NCBI GenBank assembly: GCA_036964625.1
Contig: JBALTG010000015.1
Location: 1 to 52,066, forward strand
Source: Motiliproteus sp036964625
Lineage (GTDB): Bacteria; Pseudomonadota; Gammaproteobacteria; Pseudomonadales; Balneatricaceae
Direction of reading: 5' to 3'
Length of the DNA stretch: 52,066 nucleotides
Positions within the stretch are counted from its first letter, which is position 1. Each line of letters begins with the position of its first letter. Shown here one piece after another: positions 25,723-33,580 of the stretch. A program made the translations under genes and the position numbers. The notes beneath the pieces were generated by a model. It saw only the letters and a program-made list of their open reading frames with translations, had not been told where the DNA came from and made no database searches.

Positions 25723-26457
25723 CTAAACCTGGCGCTGACGCACCGCCTCAAACAGACAGACGCCTGCCGCAACGGATACATTTAAACTGCTGACCGAACC
25801 CGCCATGGGAATTTTGATCAGCTGATCACAATTTTCCCGCGTTAACCGCCGCATCCCGGAACCTTCAGCCCCCATCACCAGCGCCATCGGCCCAACCAGC
25901 GAGGCCTCGCTGACCAACATCTGCGCCTCACCAGCCGCCCCGGTAATCCACACTCCCGATTGCTGCAGCTGCTTAAGGGTCCGCGCCAGATTGGTCACGA
26001 CCACGTAGGGCACGGTGTCCGCCGCACCACAGGCTACTTTTAGCGCCGTCGCATTGAGCGGCGCCGATCGGTCTTTCGGTGCGATCACCGCATGCACACC
26101 GGCCGCATCGGCGGTGCGCAAACAGGCACCCAGATTATGCGGATCGGTGACACCATCAAGCACCAGCAACAACGGTGCCTCTTCAAGCTGCTCCAGTAAC
26201 TGCTCAAGAAAGGTCTCATTACGCGCCTGCAGCGCCTCCACTTCGGCCACAACACCCTGATGCGAACCCTCTACCAATCGATCCAGCTCTTTACGCTCGG
26301 CCGAACGCACCGCCACGCCATGCTGTCTGGCCAATTCCAACAGCTGCTGAATGCGCTTGTCCTGACGCTCTTGCTGCACCACCAGCCCCTTTACCCGCGA
26401 AGCCTGACGCTGTAACAGCGAGGTCACCGTATGGATACCGAAACAATACTGACTCAT
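25723..26457 (-). CDS. rlmB: 23S rRNA (guanosine-2251-2'-O)-methyltransferase
   Basis: 244 residues of the SpoU/TrmH family. The N-terminal substrate-binding domain is followed by the knotted methyltransferase domain with motif 1 NLGACLRTADAAGVHAVI, motif 2 LVMGAEGSGMRRLTRENCD and motif 3 IPMAGSVSSLNVSVAAGVCLFE. It methylates the peptidyl-transferase-loop G2251 with SAM. Its ATG overlaps the hemH stop (ATGA), so the two genes are translationally coupled. Confidence 0.96.
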   Translation of the reverse strand: MSQYCFGIHTVTSLLQRQASRVKGLVVQQERQDKRIQQLLELARQHGVAVRSAERKELDRLVEGSHQGVVAEVEALQARNETFLEQLLEQLEEAPLLLVLDGVTDPHNLGACLRTADAAGVHAVIAPKDRSAPLNATALKVACGAADTVPYVVVTNLARTLKQLQQSGVWITGAAGEAQMLVSEASLVGPMALVMGAEGSGMRRLTRENCDQLIKIPMAGSVSSLNVSVAAGVCLFEAVRQRQV

Positions 26458-27476
26458 GACCCTACTCCTGGCTCAAACCACTGTCCGGCCTGCTCTTTGA
26501 CCAACTGCTGCAGCAACGCAATATGTGCCGGATCAGCATTCAATGCGGCAATATAGCCATAATGTTCACCTCCAGCCTCGATAAACCCCTCGCGGTTCTG
26601 AATGGCGATCTCTTCCAGCGTCTCAAGACAGTCAGCCGAAAACGCAGGGCTGATCATATCAACCGTTTTAACCCCCTCACGGGCTAAGCTCGCCAACGCG
26701 GCATCGGTATAGGGCTTGACCCACTCCGCTGGGCCAAATCGCGATTGAAACGTGGCCAGATACTGAGCCTCACTCAATCCCAGCCGAGCCGCCAACAACT
26801 GTGCGGTTTGCAGGCACTGCTGCGGATAGGGGTCACCCTTTTCGGCATAGGCCTTAGGGATACCATGAAAACTCATCAGTAACTTTTCACTCGGCTCTTG
26901 ATCCTGCCAATAACGCAACACAGATTGCGCCAGCGCCTCGATATAGAGTGGGTGGTCATGATAATCCTTGAGGATACGTATATCTGCCACCTCGCGCTGC
27001 GCAAGTTGAAACCGGGCCACCTGATCGTAAACAGGTGCCGTCGAGGTTGCCGAATACTGAGGGTACAGCGGCATCACCAAATAACGCTGATAGCCGTCAT
27101 CTTTGAGTTGCTGTAGCAACTGACTGAAACCCGGCTCTCCGTACACCATTGCGCCATACACATCAGGACAGCGCGCCCCAAACTGCTCTTTAAGCTCCTC
27201 CTGCAGAGCGCCCACCTGCTGATTCAGGATGTTTCGCATCGGCGAATCCTGGTCCCAGATCGACGCATACAGTTTGGCCACTTTGGCCGGACGCAGCCGT
27301 AAAATGATTAAGTTTAGCACCAGCCACCAAAGACCACGGCGCGGCCCGCGCCCCTCAATGACTCTGCGATCCCACAAAAACTCTTTAAGAAAACGCCGCA
27401 CAGCCCCGGCAGTTGGTTCTTTCGGGGTTCCCAGATTAACCAGAATAACCGCTGTTTTTGACATAGCTGGACTCAT
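26454..27476 (-). CDS. hemH: Ferrochelatase
   Basis: Inserts Fe2+ into protoporphyrin IX as the last step of heme synthesis. VILVNLGTPKEPTAGAVRRFLKEFL opens the protein. The metal-site His lies in LLMSFHGIPKAYAEKGDPY and the second ligand Glu in DCLETLEEIAIQNREGFIEAGGE. I chose the ATG at 27474-27476 (about 340 residues); the TTG at 27488 and ATG at 27464 are alternatives, since none has a strong ribosome site. The 3' end overlaps rlmB by 4 bases. Confidence 0.95.
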   Translation of the reverse strand: MSPAMSKTAVILVNLGTPKEPTAGAVRRFLKEFLWDRRVIEGRGPRRGLWWLVLNLIILRLRPAKVAKLYASIWDQDSPMRNILNQQVGALQEELKEQFGARCPDVYGAMVYGEPGFSQLLQQLKDDGYQRYLVMPLYPQYSATSTAPVYDQVARFQLAQREVADIRILKDYHDHPLYIEALAQSVLRYWQDQEPSEKLLMSFHGIPKAYAEKGDPYPQQCLQTAQLLAARLGLSEAQYLATFQSRFGPAEWVKPYTDAALASLAREGVKTVDMISPAFSADCLETLEEIAIQNREGFIEAGGEHYGYIAALNADPAHIALLQQLVKEQAGQWFEPGVGS

Positions 27477-27660
27477 AAAAACACTCAAAATCTAAGACGC
27501 CACATCTGCGCCCTTACCCGTACCGCGCGCTATTATTCACGACCTTGAGCGCAAAATACATAAACTTATCCGCCCTTCAGCTCCGCTGCACGCGTCGACG
27601 GGCTTCTTGACCTGTTAAACATTATCCCCTAGCGGCCCTAGGGCATAGATGCCGGGGCAT

Positions 27661-27693
27661 AAAAAAACCCGCTATTTACAGCGGGTTTTTTTT
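27661..27693 (-). terminator. Bidirectional terminator after adk
   Basis: AAACCCGCT-ATTTAC-AGCGGGTTT with a 7-base A-run on one side and an 8-base T-run on the other, 23 bases past the adk stop on the minus strand. It separates adk from hemH. Confidence 0.92.
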
Positions 27694-27715
27694 GCTATCC
27701 GAGTGGTGATAGGCG

Positions 27716-28369
27716 TTACGCCAGACCCGCGAACACCTTATCGCGAATATCACTAACAGTTCCGACGCCCGCAACGTAGACATACTTGGGCGCAGAAGAG
27801 GCATCGGCGCTGCCCCAATTTTTGTAGTAACTGATCAGCGGAGCCGTCTGGTCATGGTAAACGTTCAGGCGATCGCGCACCGTCTCTTCATTATCGTCGA
27901 CCCGCTGCACCAGATCTTCACCGGTCACATCATCCTTACCCTCAACCTTCGGCTGGTTGAAGATCAGGTGATAGGTACGCCCAGAGCCCGGATGAACCCG
28001 ACGCCCACTCATGCGCTTGACGATCTCTTCGTCAGCGACATCGATCTCAACCACCGCGTCGATAGCAACTCCGGCATCCTTAAGCGCATCGGCCTGCGGG
28101 ATAGTGCGCGGGAAGCCGTCAAACAAAAACCCGTTGGCACAATCGGCCTCAGTAATGCGCTCTTTAACCAAGCCGATGATGATCTCATCAGAGATCAACT
28201 GCCCGGCATCCATAACGCCCTTAGCAACTTTGCCCAAAGGCGTACCCGCTTTTACCGCGGCCCGCAGCATGTCACCGGTGGAGATCTGGGGAACACCGTA
28301 CTTTTCGGTAATGTATTGAGCTTGAGTGCCCTTTCCTGCGCCTGGGGCGCCCAGCAAGATGATACGCAT
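27716..28369 (-). CDS. adk: Adenylate kinase
   Basis: Interconverts ATP, ADP and AMP. The P-loop is GAPGAGKGTQAQ (residues 7-18), with STGDMLRAAV and GFLFDGFPRTIPQA in the AMP site. The long LID form is present without zinc-binding cysteines (SGRRVHPGSGRTYH). Residues 185-200 of the C-terminal part are slightly longer than in E. coli (214). It is monocistronic, with a strong terminator. Confidence 0.97.
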   Translation of the reverse strand: MRIILLGAPGAGKGTQAQYITEKYGVPQISTGDMLRAAVKAGTPLGKVAKGVMDAGQLISDEIIIGLVKERITEADCANGFLFDGFPRTIPQADALKDAGVAIDAVVEIDVADEEIVKRMSGRRVHPGSGRTYHLIFNQPKVEGKDDVTGEDLVQRVDDNEETVRDRLNVYHDQTAPLISYYKNWGSADASSAPKYVYVAGVGTVSDIRDKVFAGLA

Positions 28370-29114
28370 TAACGCTCACTCCATAGTCTAAGATTAATCA
28401 GGTAACGCAGGCTTGATCTGTATTGGCCCGCCATAACGCAAACTGCCCAGTCCGGTCTTACCGATAGCCGGTATCACGCAGTCTAAATACGAAGTCAGGG
28501 TTGTCGGCAGACAGCCTGTCTCTGGAATGCGAAAAAAGTGGTTGCAAAGTAATCATACTGCCGCCCAGCCGCAATACGACATTAGAACTACCGGAAAAAA
28601 CACGGCCTCATTGTTACGGCGGCCGAACAGCCTAGTCGATTCGCGCGCCGGACTCAATAACTGTTCTGATCTGTCGGCCTATCCGCCATTTGCGAAAATG
28701 GCCATTGCTCTCTATTATCAGCGACCGCTCATTGAACAATCACACCATGCCTCCTCATGACAGCCGTTGCGCGCGCCCTCGTGACAGCCGCCCGACGTCG
28801 ACCCAAACTCGAGGGCACAAGCCTGCCAACCCACAACTGATACTGTCGCGTCCTTTCGGCCCTTTCTTCCGGGCTAGGAGGCTGACCGAGAACAGACTGA
28901 CCTACTCGGCAACAGCTCCTGCGTTGCCGAGTAGGTCAGTGTTAAGTCCGATAGGCTCCTAAACAGACTGCAAGCTCGGATAAAAATACCTCGACAGCCG
29001 CTGGACGTAGGGACAAGTGGCGACTAAAATTCTTCCTTAAAATCGCCAATAGATCTGCATCAGATCAGGGAAGCACCTCCGAATATGAGGTCAGAGCGCG
29101 AGGGCTCTACAGGC
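28370..29114. other. 745-base gap with a family A element
   Basis: This space between the divergent adk and globin starts is unusually long for the window. It carries the family A element at 28874-28961. In 28370-28873 and 28962-29084 I see no supported gene, RNA or terminator; several short frames have no ribosome site or recognisable protein. Confidence 0.55.
28874..28961. mobile_element. MITE-like palindromic element, family A copy 2 (88 bp)
   Basis: The left 33 bases match copy 1 (16598-16630) with one difference. Inside, ACTGACCTACTCGGCAAC (28896-28913) pairs perfectly with 28923-28940 across a 9-base loop: an 18-bp stem. The outer ends TAGGAG (28875) and CTCCTA (28956-28961) also pair, and the right end reads GTTAAGTCCGATAGGCTCCTA, a diverged form of the left end. 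Confidence 0.8.
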
Positions 29115-29525
29115 ATGGATTACGAACAGATTTTCGACCAGAGCTTCGAGCGCTGTCAATCCGGCGCAGACCCCCAGCCCTTCTTCGAAAGTTTCTATAG
29201 CCGCTTTATCGCAGCCGATAGTCGCGTCGCTCAGATGTTTCACAACACCGACATGGCCAAACAGCAAACCATGCTGGAGAAATCGTTCTACCGCCTGCTC
29301 ATGTTCTATACCACCAACAACGCAGACGATTACATTGAGCATATCGCCGTGCGCCACAACCGCAATAACCTCAACGTCAGCCCCGATCTTTACGACCTGT
29401 GGCTGGATAAACTACTGGAGACGGTCTCTGAATTTGACCCGCGGTATGATGAGCGTATCGAACTGGCATGGCGACTGGTGTTCTCAACCGGCATTACCTA
29501 TATGAAACATAAATACAGCCACTGA
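29115..29525 (+). CDS. Single-domain globin
   Basis: 136 residues from the ATG at 29115; an in-frame ATG at 29085 would add 10 residues with no ribosome site. The sequence is all-helical. FYSRFIAADSRVAQMF resembles the B-C helix region, and IEHIAVRHNRNNLNVSP contains the likely proximal heme His81. LAWRLVFSTGITYMKHKY resembles the H helix. This suggests a heme protein for oxygen or nitric-oxide binding. No reductase domain is fused, and no partner gene is adjacent. Confidence 0.8.
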   Translation: MDYEQIFDQSFERCQSGADPQPFFESFYSRFIAADSRVAQMFHNTDMAKQQTMLEKSFYRLLMFYTTNNADDYIEHIAVRHNRNNLNVSPDLYDLWLDKLLETVSEFDPRYDERIELAWRLVFSTGITYMKHKYSH

Positions 29526-29580
29526 CACCGAGCCACCTGCCTGCTTGCCTTTTGGATCAACTAACAGTCTACAAGAACAA

Positions 29581-29787
29581 CTACCAGCCCTCAGGCTCAG
29601 GGGTGTCCGTCTTACGTTTTTTCTTCTGCTTAAATTTCCACAAACCGCCTTTAACCAGCGTCTTTTTTTCCAACCCGAGCGCTTTGCTGAAACGATCGCG
29701 CAACTGCGACACTTTTTCCTCTTTGCGCTCGTGATCCTTTCGATGCCGGGCGGCGCTGAGATCAACAACCTTATCTGAATCTGACAC
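29581..29787 (-). CDS. Small basic hypothetical protein, 68 aa
   Basis: Starts at GTG 29785-29787 with GGGGTGAT upstream. It reads SDKVVDLSAARHRKDHERKEE, then a Lys/Arg-rich helix and tail (KFKQKKKRKTD). The opening KVVDLxxARH is a pattern I have seen at the start of small gammaproteobacterial proteins of unknown function. No signal or membrane segment. The charge suggests nucleic-acid contact, but that is a guess. It is divergent from hrpB. Confidence 0.6.
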   Translation of the reverse strand: MSDSDKVVDLSAARHRKDHERKEEKVSQLRDRFSKALGLEKKTLVKGGLWKFKQKKKRKTDTPEPEGW

Positions 29788-29931
29788 GCGGATATCACCC
29801 CATAGTTAAAAACCAAACGATTGCTGCGCCTGCAGTAACGGTGCTGTTTGCTAGCTTACCTCAGCATGCTAGGGTGGGGAACTGCTGATCCACTACAATC
29901 GCCCTAGACCTCTGAGCCTGCGCCACCACCC

Positions 29932-32451
29932 ATGACCCGACTACCGATCGACCCACTGCTGCCCGAACTCTGCCAGGCACTGAGCCTGCATAGCCGCTGC
30001 GTACTTCAGGCATCTCCGGGCGCGGGCAAAACCACCCGGGTGCCACCGGCACTGCTGCAACAGCCCTGGCTCAACGGTCAAAAAATACTGATGCTCGAGC
30101 CCCGTCGGATCGCCGCGCGTAGCGCCGCCCGGTTCATGGCTCGCGAACGCGCTGAAAAGCCCGGCGAGACGATCGGTTACCGCTCGCGCCTGGACACCCG
30201 GGTCGGTCCCAACACCCGCATCGAGGTTGTCACCGAAGGTATCTTGACCCGAATGCTGCAAACCGATCCCGCCCTGGAAGGTGTCGGCTGCGTTATTTTT
30301 GACGAATTCCACGAGCGTAACCTGCAAGCGGACCTGGGGCTGGCGCTGCTGCTGCAATCACAGCAACTGTTGCGCGAAGATCTGCGGATTCTGATCATGT
30401 CGGCGACTCTGGAGCAGCAACCGCTACTCGATCTCCTCGGCCAGGAGACGCCGGTGGTCCGCAGCGCCGGGCGCAGCTTTCCGGTCCTGACCCACCACCT
30501 CGAGGGCTCGCCTGCGCCGTTCGACCCCGAACGCGTCGCTGCCGTGATCGAACTGGCGCTTAAAAACGACAGCGCCAGCCTGCTCTGCTTTCTGCCCGGC
30601 AGCGGCGAGATTCATCGCACCCTGCAGGCACTGAAAAACCGCCCCCTGCCTGAGACTCTTGAACTGATGCCGCTCTACGGGGGGTTATCCCCGCAGCAGC
30701 AGGATCGCGCCATCAGCGCCAGCGCCGCGGGTCTGCGCAAAGTGGTACTGGCCACCGCCATTGCCGAGACCAGCCTCACCATCGACGGTATCAGCACCGT
30801 GGTTGACTGCGGCCTGATGCGTCTGCCCCGATTTGATCCGCGCAGCGGTATGACCCGACTCGAAACCCAGGTGGTCAGTGCCGCTTCCGCCGAACAGCGA
30901 CGGGGCCGCGCCGGTCGCCAGGGCCCCGGACACTGCTACCGGCTCTGGTCCGAAGAGCGCCCGCTGATCGCCCAGTCTCCGCCCGAAATGCTGCATGCGG
31001 ACTTGGCCCCGCTGGTGCTGGAACTGGCGCAGTGGGGCTGCAGTGCAGATGAACTCGAATGGCTCGACCCGCCCCCCCCGATTCACCTTGAACAGGCCCG
31101 CGCATTGCTGTTGCAACTCGGCGCGCTGGATAGCACAGGTACGATCACGGCAGCCGGTAAACAGCTGTCGCAACTGGGCACCCATCCGCGTCTGGGGACT
31201 CTGATGCTGCAGGCCAAGCGGCTTGGATTGGGCATGTTAGGCTGCCAGATAGCCGCACTGTTGAGCGAACGCGATCCGCTCTCGAGCCGCCACCAGGGCG
31301 CCGATCTGCGCGACCGGCTGCTGCAACTGCAACACAGTCGCAAAGATCCGTTGTTGCAACGCATTCGCGATAGCGCCCGACGCTGGAGCCAGCTGTTAAA
31401 GATCGCCCCGCAGCCAATCGACAATGAGGCCATCGACCAAGCCGGATTGCTGCTGGCGTTCGCCTTTCCCGACCGTATCGGCCAGCGGCGTGGCGAAATC
31501 GACACCCCCAACGACAGCCGCTCCACCAGCCGCCAATACCTGCTTCGTAACGGCAAGGGGGCGGAGTTTCGCGATTATGACCGGCTCTGCGAATCGCCCT
31601 ATCTGGTCTGCGCCGAACTCGACGGCCACGCCCGTAGCGCCCGCATCTTTCTGGCCGCACCGGTTGAACTAACGCAGCTCACCCAGCAATTTGAAACCCA
31701 GTTAGAGCACCGCGATCAGATCGGCTGGGATACCGCTACCCATTCAGTGCGCGGTCATCGTCAATGCTGGCTGGGGGCGCTGCGTTTGCAGCAACGCCCG
31801 ATCAGCGCCCTGTCCGAACAGCAGTGTAGTGCGGGCTTGATCGATGGCATCCGCCAGCAAGGACTCGACTGCCTGCCTTGGAATGACGCCAGCCGCAGCC
31901 TGCAGCAACGCCTGGCACTGCTGCGGCGGCTGGATACCCGCCAACCGTGGCCAGACCTATCCGATCCGACGCTACTCGATACCCTGCCGCAGTGGCTGGC
32001 CCCTTATCTGACCGGCTGCAAACGCCTGGCCCAGCTCAAGCAGCTTAATCTGACCGAGATCCTCAGCAGCAACCTGAGCTGGGAGCAGCAACAACAGCTC
32101 GAACGCCACCTGCCACTCACCATAAAAGTCCCCAGCGGTTCCAACATCCGTATCGATTACAGCGACCCACAGCGACCGGTATTGGCGGTACGGCTGCAGG
32201 AGCTGTTCGGCTGGCAGCAGAGCCCGGCACTACTCGATGGTCAGCTACCACTAACCCTGCAGTTACTCTCCCCGGCACAACGGCCGATTCAGATCACCCA
32301 GGATCTGGCCAGCTTTTGGGAGACCACCTATGCCGAAGTATGCAAGGATCTGAAAGGACGCTATCAGAAACACTACTGGCCAGATAATCCGCGCGAAGCC
32401 GTTGCCACCCGCGGAACCAAGAAATGGATGGAACGGCAGCAGAATGTTTGA
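29932..32451 (+). CDS. hrpB: ATP-dependent helicase HrpB
   Basis: 839-residue DEAH/RHA-family helicase. Walker A ASPGAGKTT is at residues 27-35 and the DEFH box at 124-127; the SAT motif follows in IMSATLEQQ, and motif VI is QRRGRAGRQGPGHCYRLW. After it come the HA2 helical domain and the HrpB-specific C-terminal region. The length matches E. coli HrpB (about 810). The cellular role is poorly defined. Single gene; no clear ribosome site before the ATG. Its stop lies 24 bases before the end of the convergent sseA. Confidence 0.96.
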   Translation: MTRLPIDPLLPELCQALSLHSRCVLQASPGAGKTTRVPPALLQQPWLNGQKILMLEPRRIAARSAARFMARERAEKPGETIGYRSRLDTRVGPNTRIEVVTEGILTRMLQTDPALEGVGCVIFDEFHERNLQADLGLALLLQSQQLLREDLRILIMSATLEQQPLLDLLGQETPVVRSAGRSFPVLTHHLEGSPAPFDPERVAAVIELALKNDSASLLCFLPGSGEIHRTLQALKNRPLPETLELMPLYGGLSPQQQDRAISASAAGLRKVVLATAIAETSLTIDGISTVVDCGLMRLPRFDPRSGMTRLETQVVSAASAEQRRGRAGRQGPGHCYRLWSEERPLIAQSPPEMLHADLAPLVLELAQWGCSADELEWLDPPPPIHLEQARALLLQLGALDSTGTITAAGKQLSQLGTHPRLGTLMLQAKRLGLGMLGCQIAALLSERDPLSSRHQGADLRDRLLQLQHSRKDPLLQRIRDSARRWSQLLKIAPQPIDNEAIDQAGLLLAFAFPDRIGQRRGEIDTPNDSRSTSRQYLLRNGKGAEFRDYDRLCESPYLVCAELDGHARSARIFLAAPVELTQLTQQFETQLEHRDQIGWDTATHSVRGHRQCWLGALRLQQRPISALSEQQCSAGLIDGIRQQGLDCLPWNDASRSLQQRLALLRRLDTRQPWPDLSDPTLLDTLPQWLAPYLTGCKRLAQLKQLNLTEILSSNLSWEQQQQLERHLPLTIKVPSGSNIRIDYSDPQRPVLAVRLQELFGWQQSPALLDGQLPLTLQLLSPAQRPIQITQDLASFWETTYAEVCKDLKGRYQKHYWPDNPREAVATRGTKKWMERQQNV

Positions 32452-32457
32452 GCGGAT

Positions 32458-32482
32458 CTAGCAGCCTGTCGGACTTAAACTG
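32458..32482. repeat. Partial family A end between hrpB and sseA
   Basis: CTAGCAGCCTGTCGGACTTAAACTG matches the reverse complement of the right end of the 28874-28961 element (TAGGAGCCTATCGGACTTAA followed by CACTG) with a few differences. It lies directly after the hrpB stop and its last bases form the sseA stop codon (TTA at 32475-32477 on the plus strand). Confidence 0.6.
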
Positions 32483-33332
32483 TTGCCACCGGCCTGCCCA
32501 CATCCCGAATCCACTCGCTCCAGGATCCGGCATACAACCGCGCACCCGGCAATCCCGCCAGCTCCAGCGACAACAACAGATGACAGGCCGTCACCCCCGA
32601 GCCACACATCGCCACCACCGCCTCGGGCTGCACCTCACCCAAGAGCGCCAGCCATTCAGCGCGTAACTGCTCGGCAGACTTAAAGCGGCCGGTTGTCGTG
32701 AGGTTGTCCGGCAGAGGGCGATTCAGCGCCCCCGGAACATGCCCCGCGACCGGATCGATAGGCTCCTGTTCACCCCGAAAACGCTCCAGGCTCCGGGCAT
32801 CAACCAGACTAAACAGCGGTTTCTGCAGATTAGCCACCACCGCCTCGGTGCCAACCACCCAACCGGGTTGCAGTTGCAACGGATAGGACGCACAGGCTAT
32901 CGGCGCGATGGCCTCTTCTGAGATCGCCCCATCGGTCGCGACCCAGGCCTGAAAGCCACCGTCAAGCACCGCGACCCGCTCATGCCCCAACCAGCGCAGC
33001 AACCACCAGGCGCGCGCAGCCATCGCCCCACCCATATCGTCATAGACCACCACCTGGGTGTCCGCACAGATGCCCCACTCGCCCAGGCGTTGCGCCAGGT
33101 GCTGCGGATCAGGCAGCGGATGGCGACCACTGCTCGCGGTGATCGGGGATGACAGATCCTTATCCAGATGCGCATAAACAGCGCCCGGGATATGCCCCTG
33201 CCGGTACAGTGCCAGACCGGCGTCGGGCTGCATCAGGTTAAAACGGCAATCGAGTAGCACCCGTTTGCCCCCGACAGCGACATTAAGACCCGCCTCCAGC
33301 GATGACGCATCAATCAACGTGCGGTAATCCAT
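32475..33332 (-). CDS. sseA: 3-mercaptopyruvate sulfurtransferase
   Basis: 285 residues with two rhodanese domains. Domain 1 (1-140) is structural; domain 2 holds the active loop CGSGVTAC at residues 243-250 with the persulfide Cys243. That loop is the mercaptopyruvate type, not the CRxGxR of thiosulfate sulfurtransferase. It moves sulfur from 3-mercaptopyruvate to acceptors such as cyanide or thiols in the cytoplasm. AGGAGG precedes the ATG. The 5' end of the gene, with its ribosome site, has been tandemly duplicated just upstream. Its stop codon lies inside a family A end. Confidence 0.94.
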   Translation of the reverse strand: MDYRTLIDASSLEAGLNVAVGGKRVLLDCRFNLMQPDAGLALYRQGHIPGAVYAHLDKDLSSPITASSGRHPLPDPQHLAQRLGEWGICADTQVVVYDDMGGAMAARAWWLLRWLGHERVAVLDGGFQAWVATDGAISEEAIAPIACASYPLQLQPGWVVGTEAVVANLQKPLFSLVDARSLERFRGEQEPIDPVAGHVPGALNRPLPDNLTTTGRFKSAEQLRAEWLALLGEVQPEAVVAMCGSGVTACHLLLSLELAGLPGARLYAGSWSEWIRDVGRPVATV

Positions 33333-33487
33333 AGCAACCTCCTGGCAATCTTAAGGATAAATTTCTTGCCCAATAGCCCGCCTGCTAATCCTGGATGGGG
33401 CATCAATCAACGTGCGGTAATCCATAGCAACCTCCTGGCAATCTAAAGGATAAATATCTGAGCCCAATAGCCCGCAGGCTAATCCTG
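33307..33487. repeat. Tandem duplication (93-base period) of the sseA start region
   Basis: 33307-33393 and 33400-33487 are near-identical direct copies. Each contains the sseA ribosome site AGGAGG, the ATG and codons for MDYRTLIDA. The distal copy reads MDYRTLIDAPSRISRRAIG and stops at 33351-33353 after 24 codons, 8 bases before the ribosome site of the real gene. Confidence 0.9.
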
Positions 33488-33488
33488 T

Positions 33489-33506
33489 CGGGTTGAAACC
33501 CGACCC
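33489..33506. other. Hairpin downstream of trpS
   Basis: GTCGGGTTGAAACCCGAC is a perfect 7-bp hairpin with a 4-base loop, about 75 bases past the trpS stop and upstream of sseA. The form is common in extragenic repeats of gammaproteobacteria; a T-run is absent. Confidence 0.45.
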
Positions 33507-33580
33507 ACAAGAATTTCATTGTAGGTCGGCCGGGAATTGCTCCTGCATTAACGGCACTTCCTGCCCGTACGGATAGATAA

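Noticed and set aside
28527..28760. 77-codon frame in the adk-globin gap as a gene
   Set aside because: No ribosome site, unusual composition, and no protein-like pattern.
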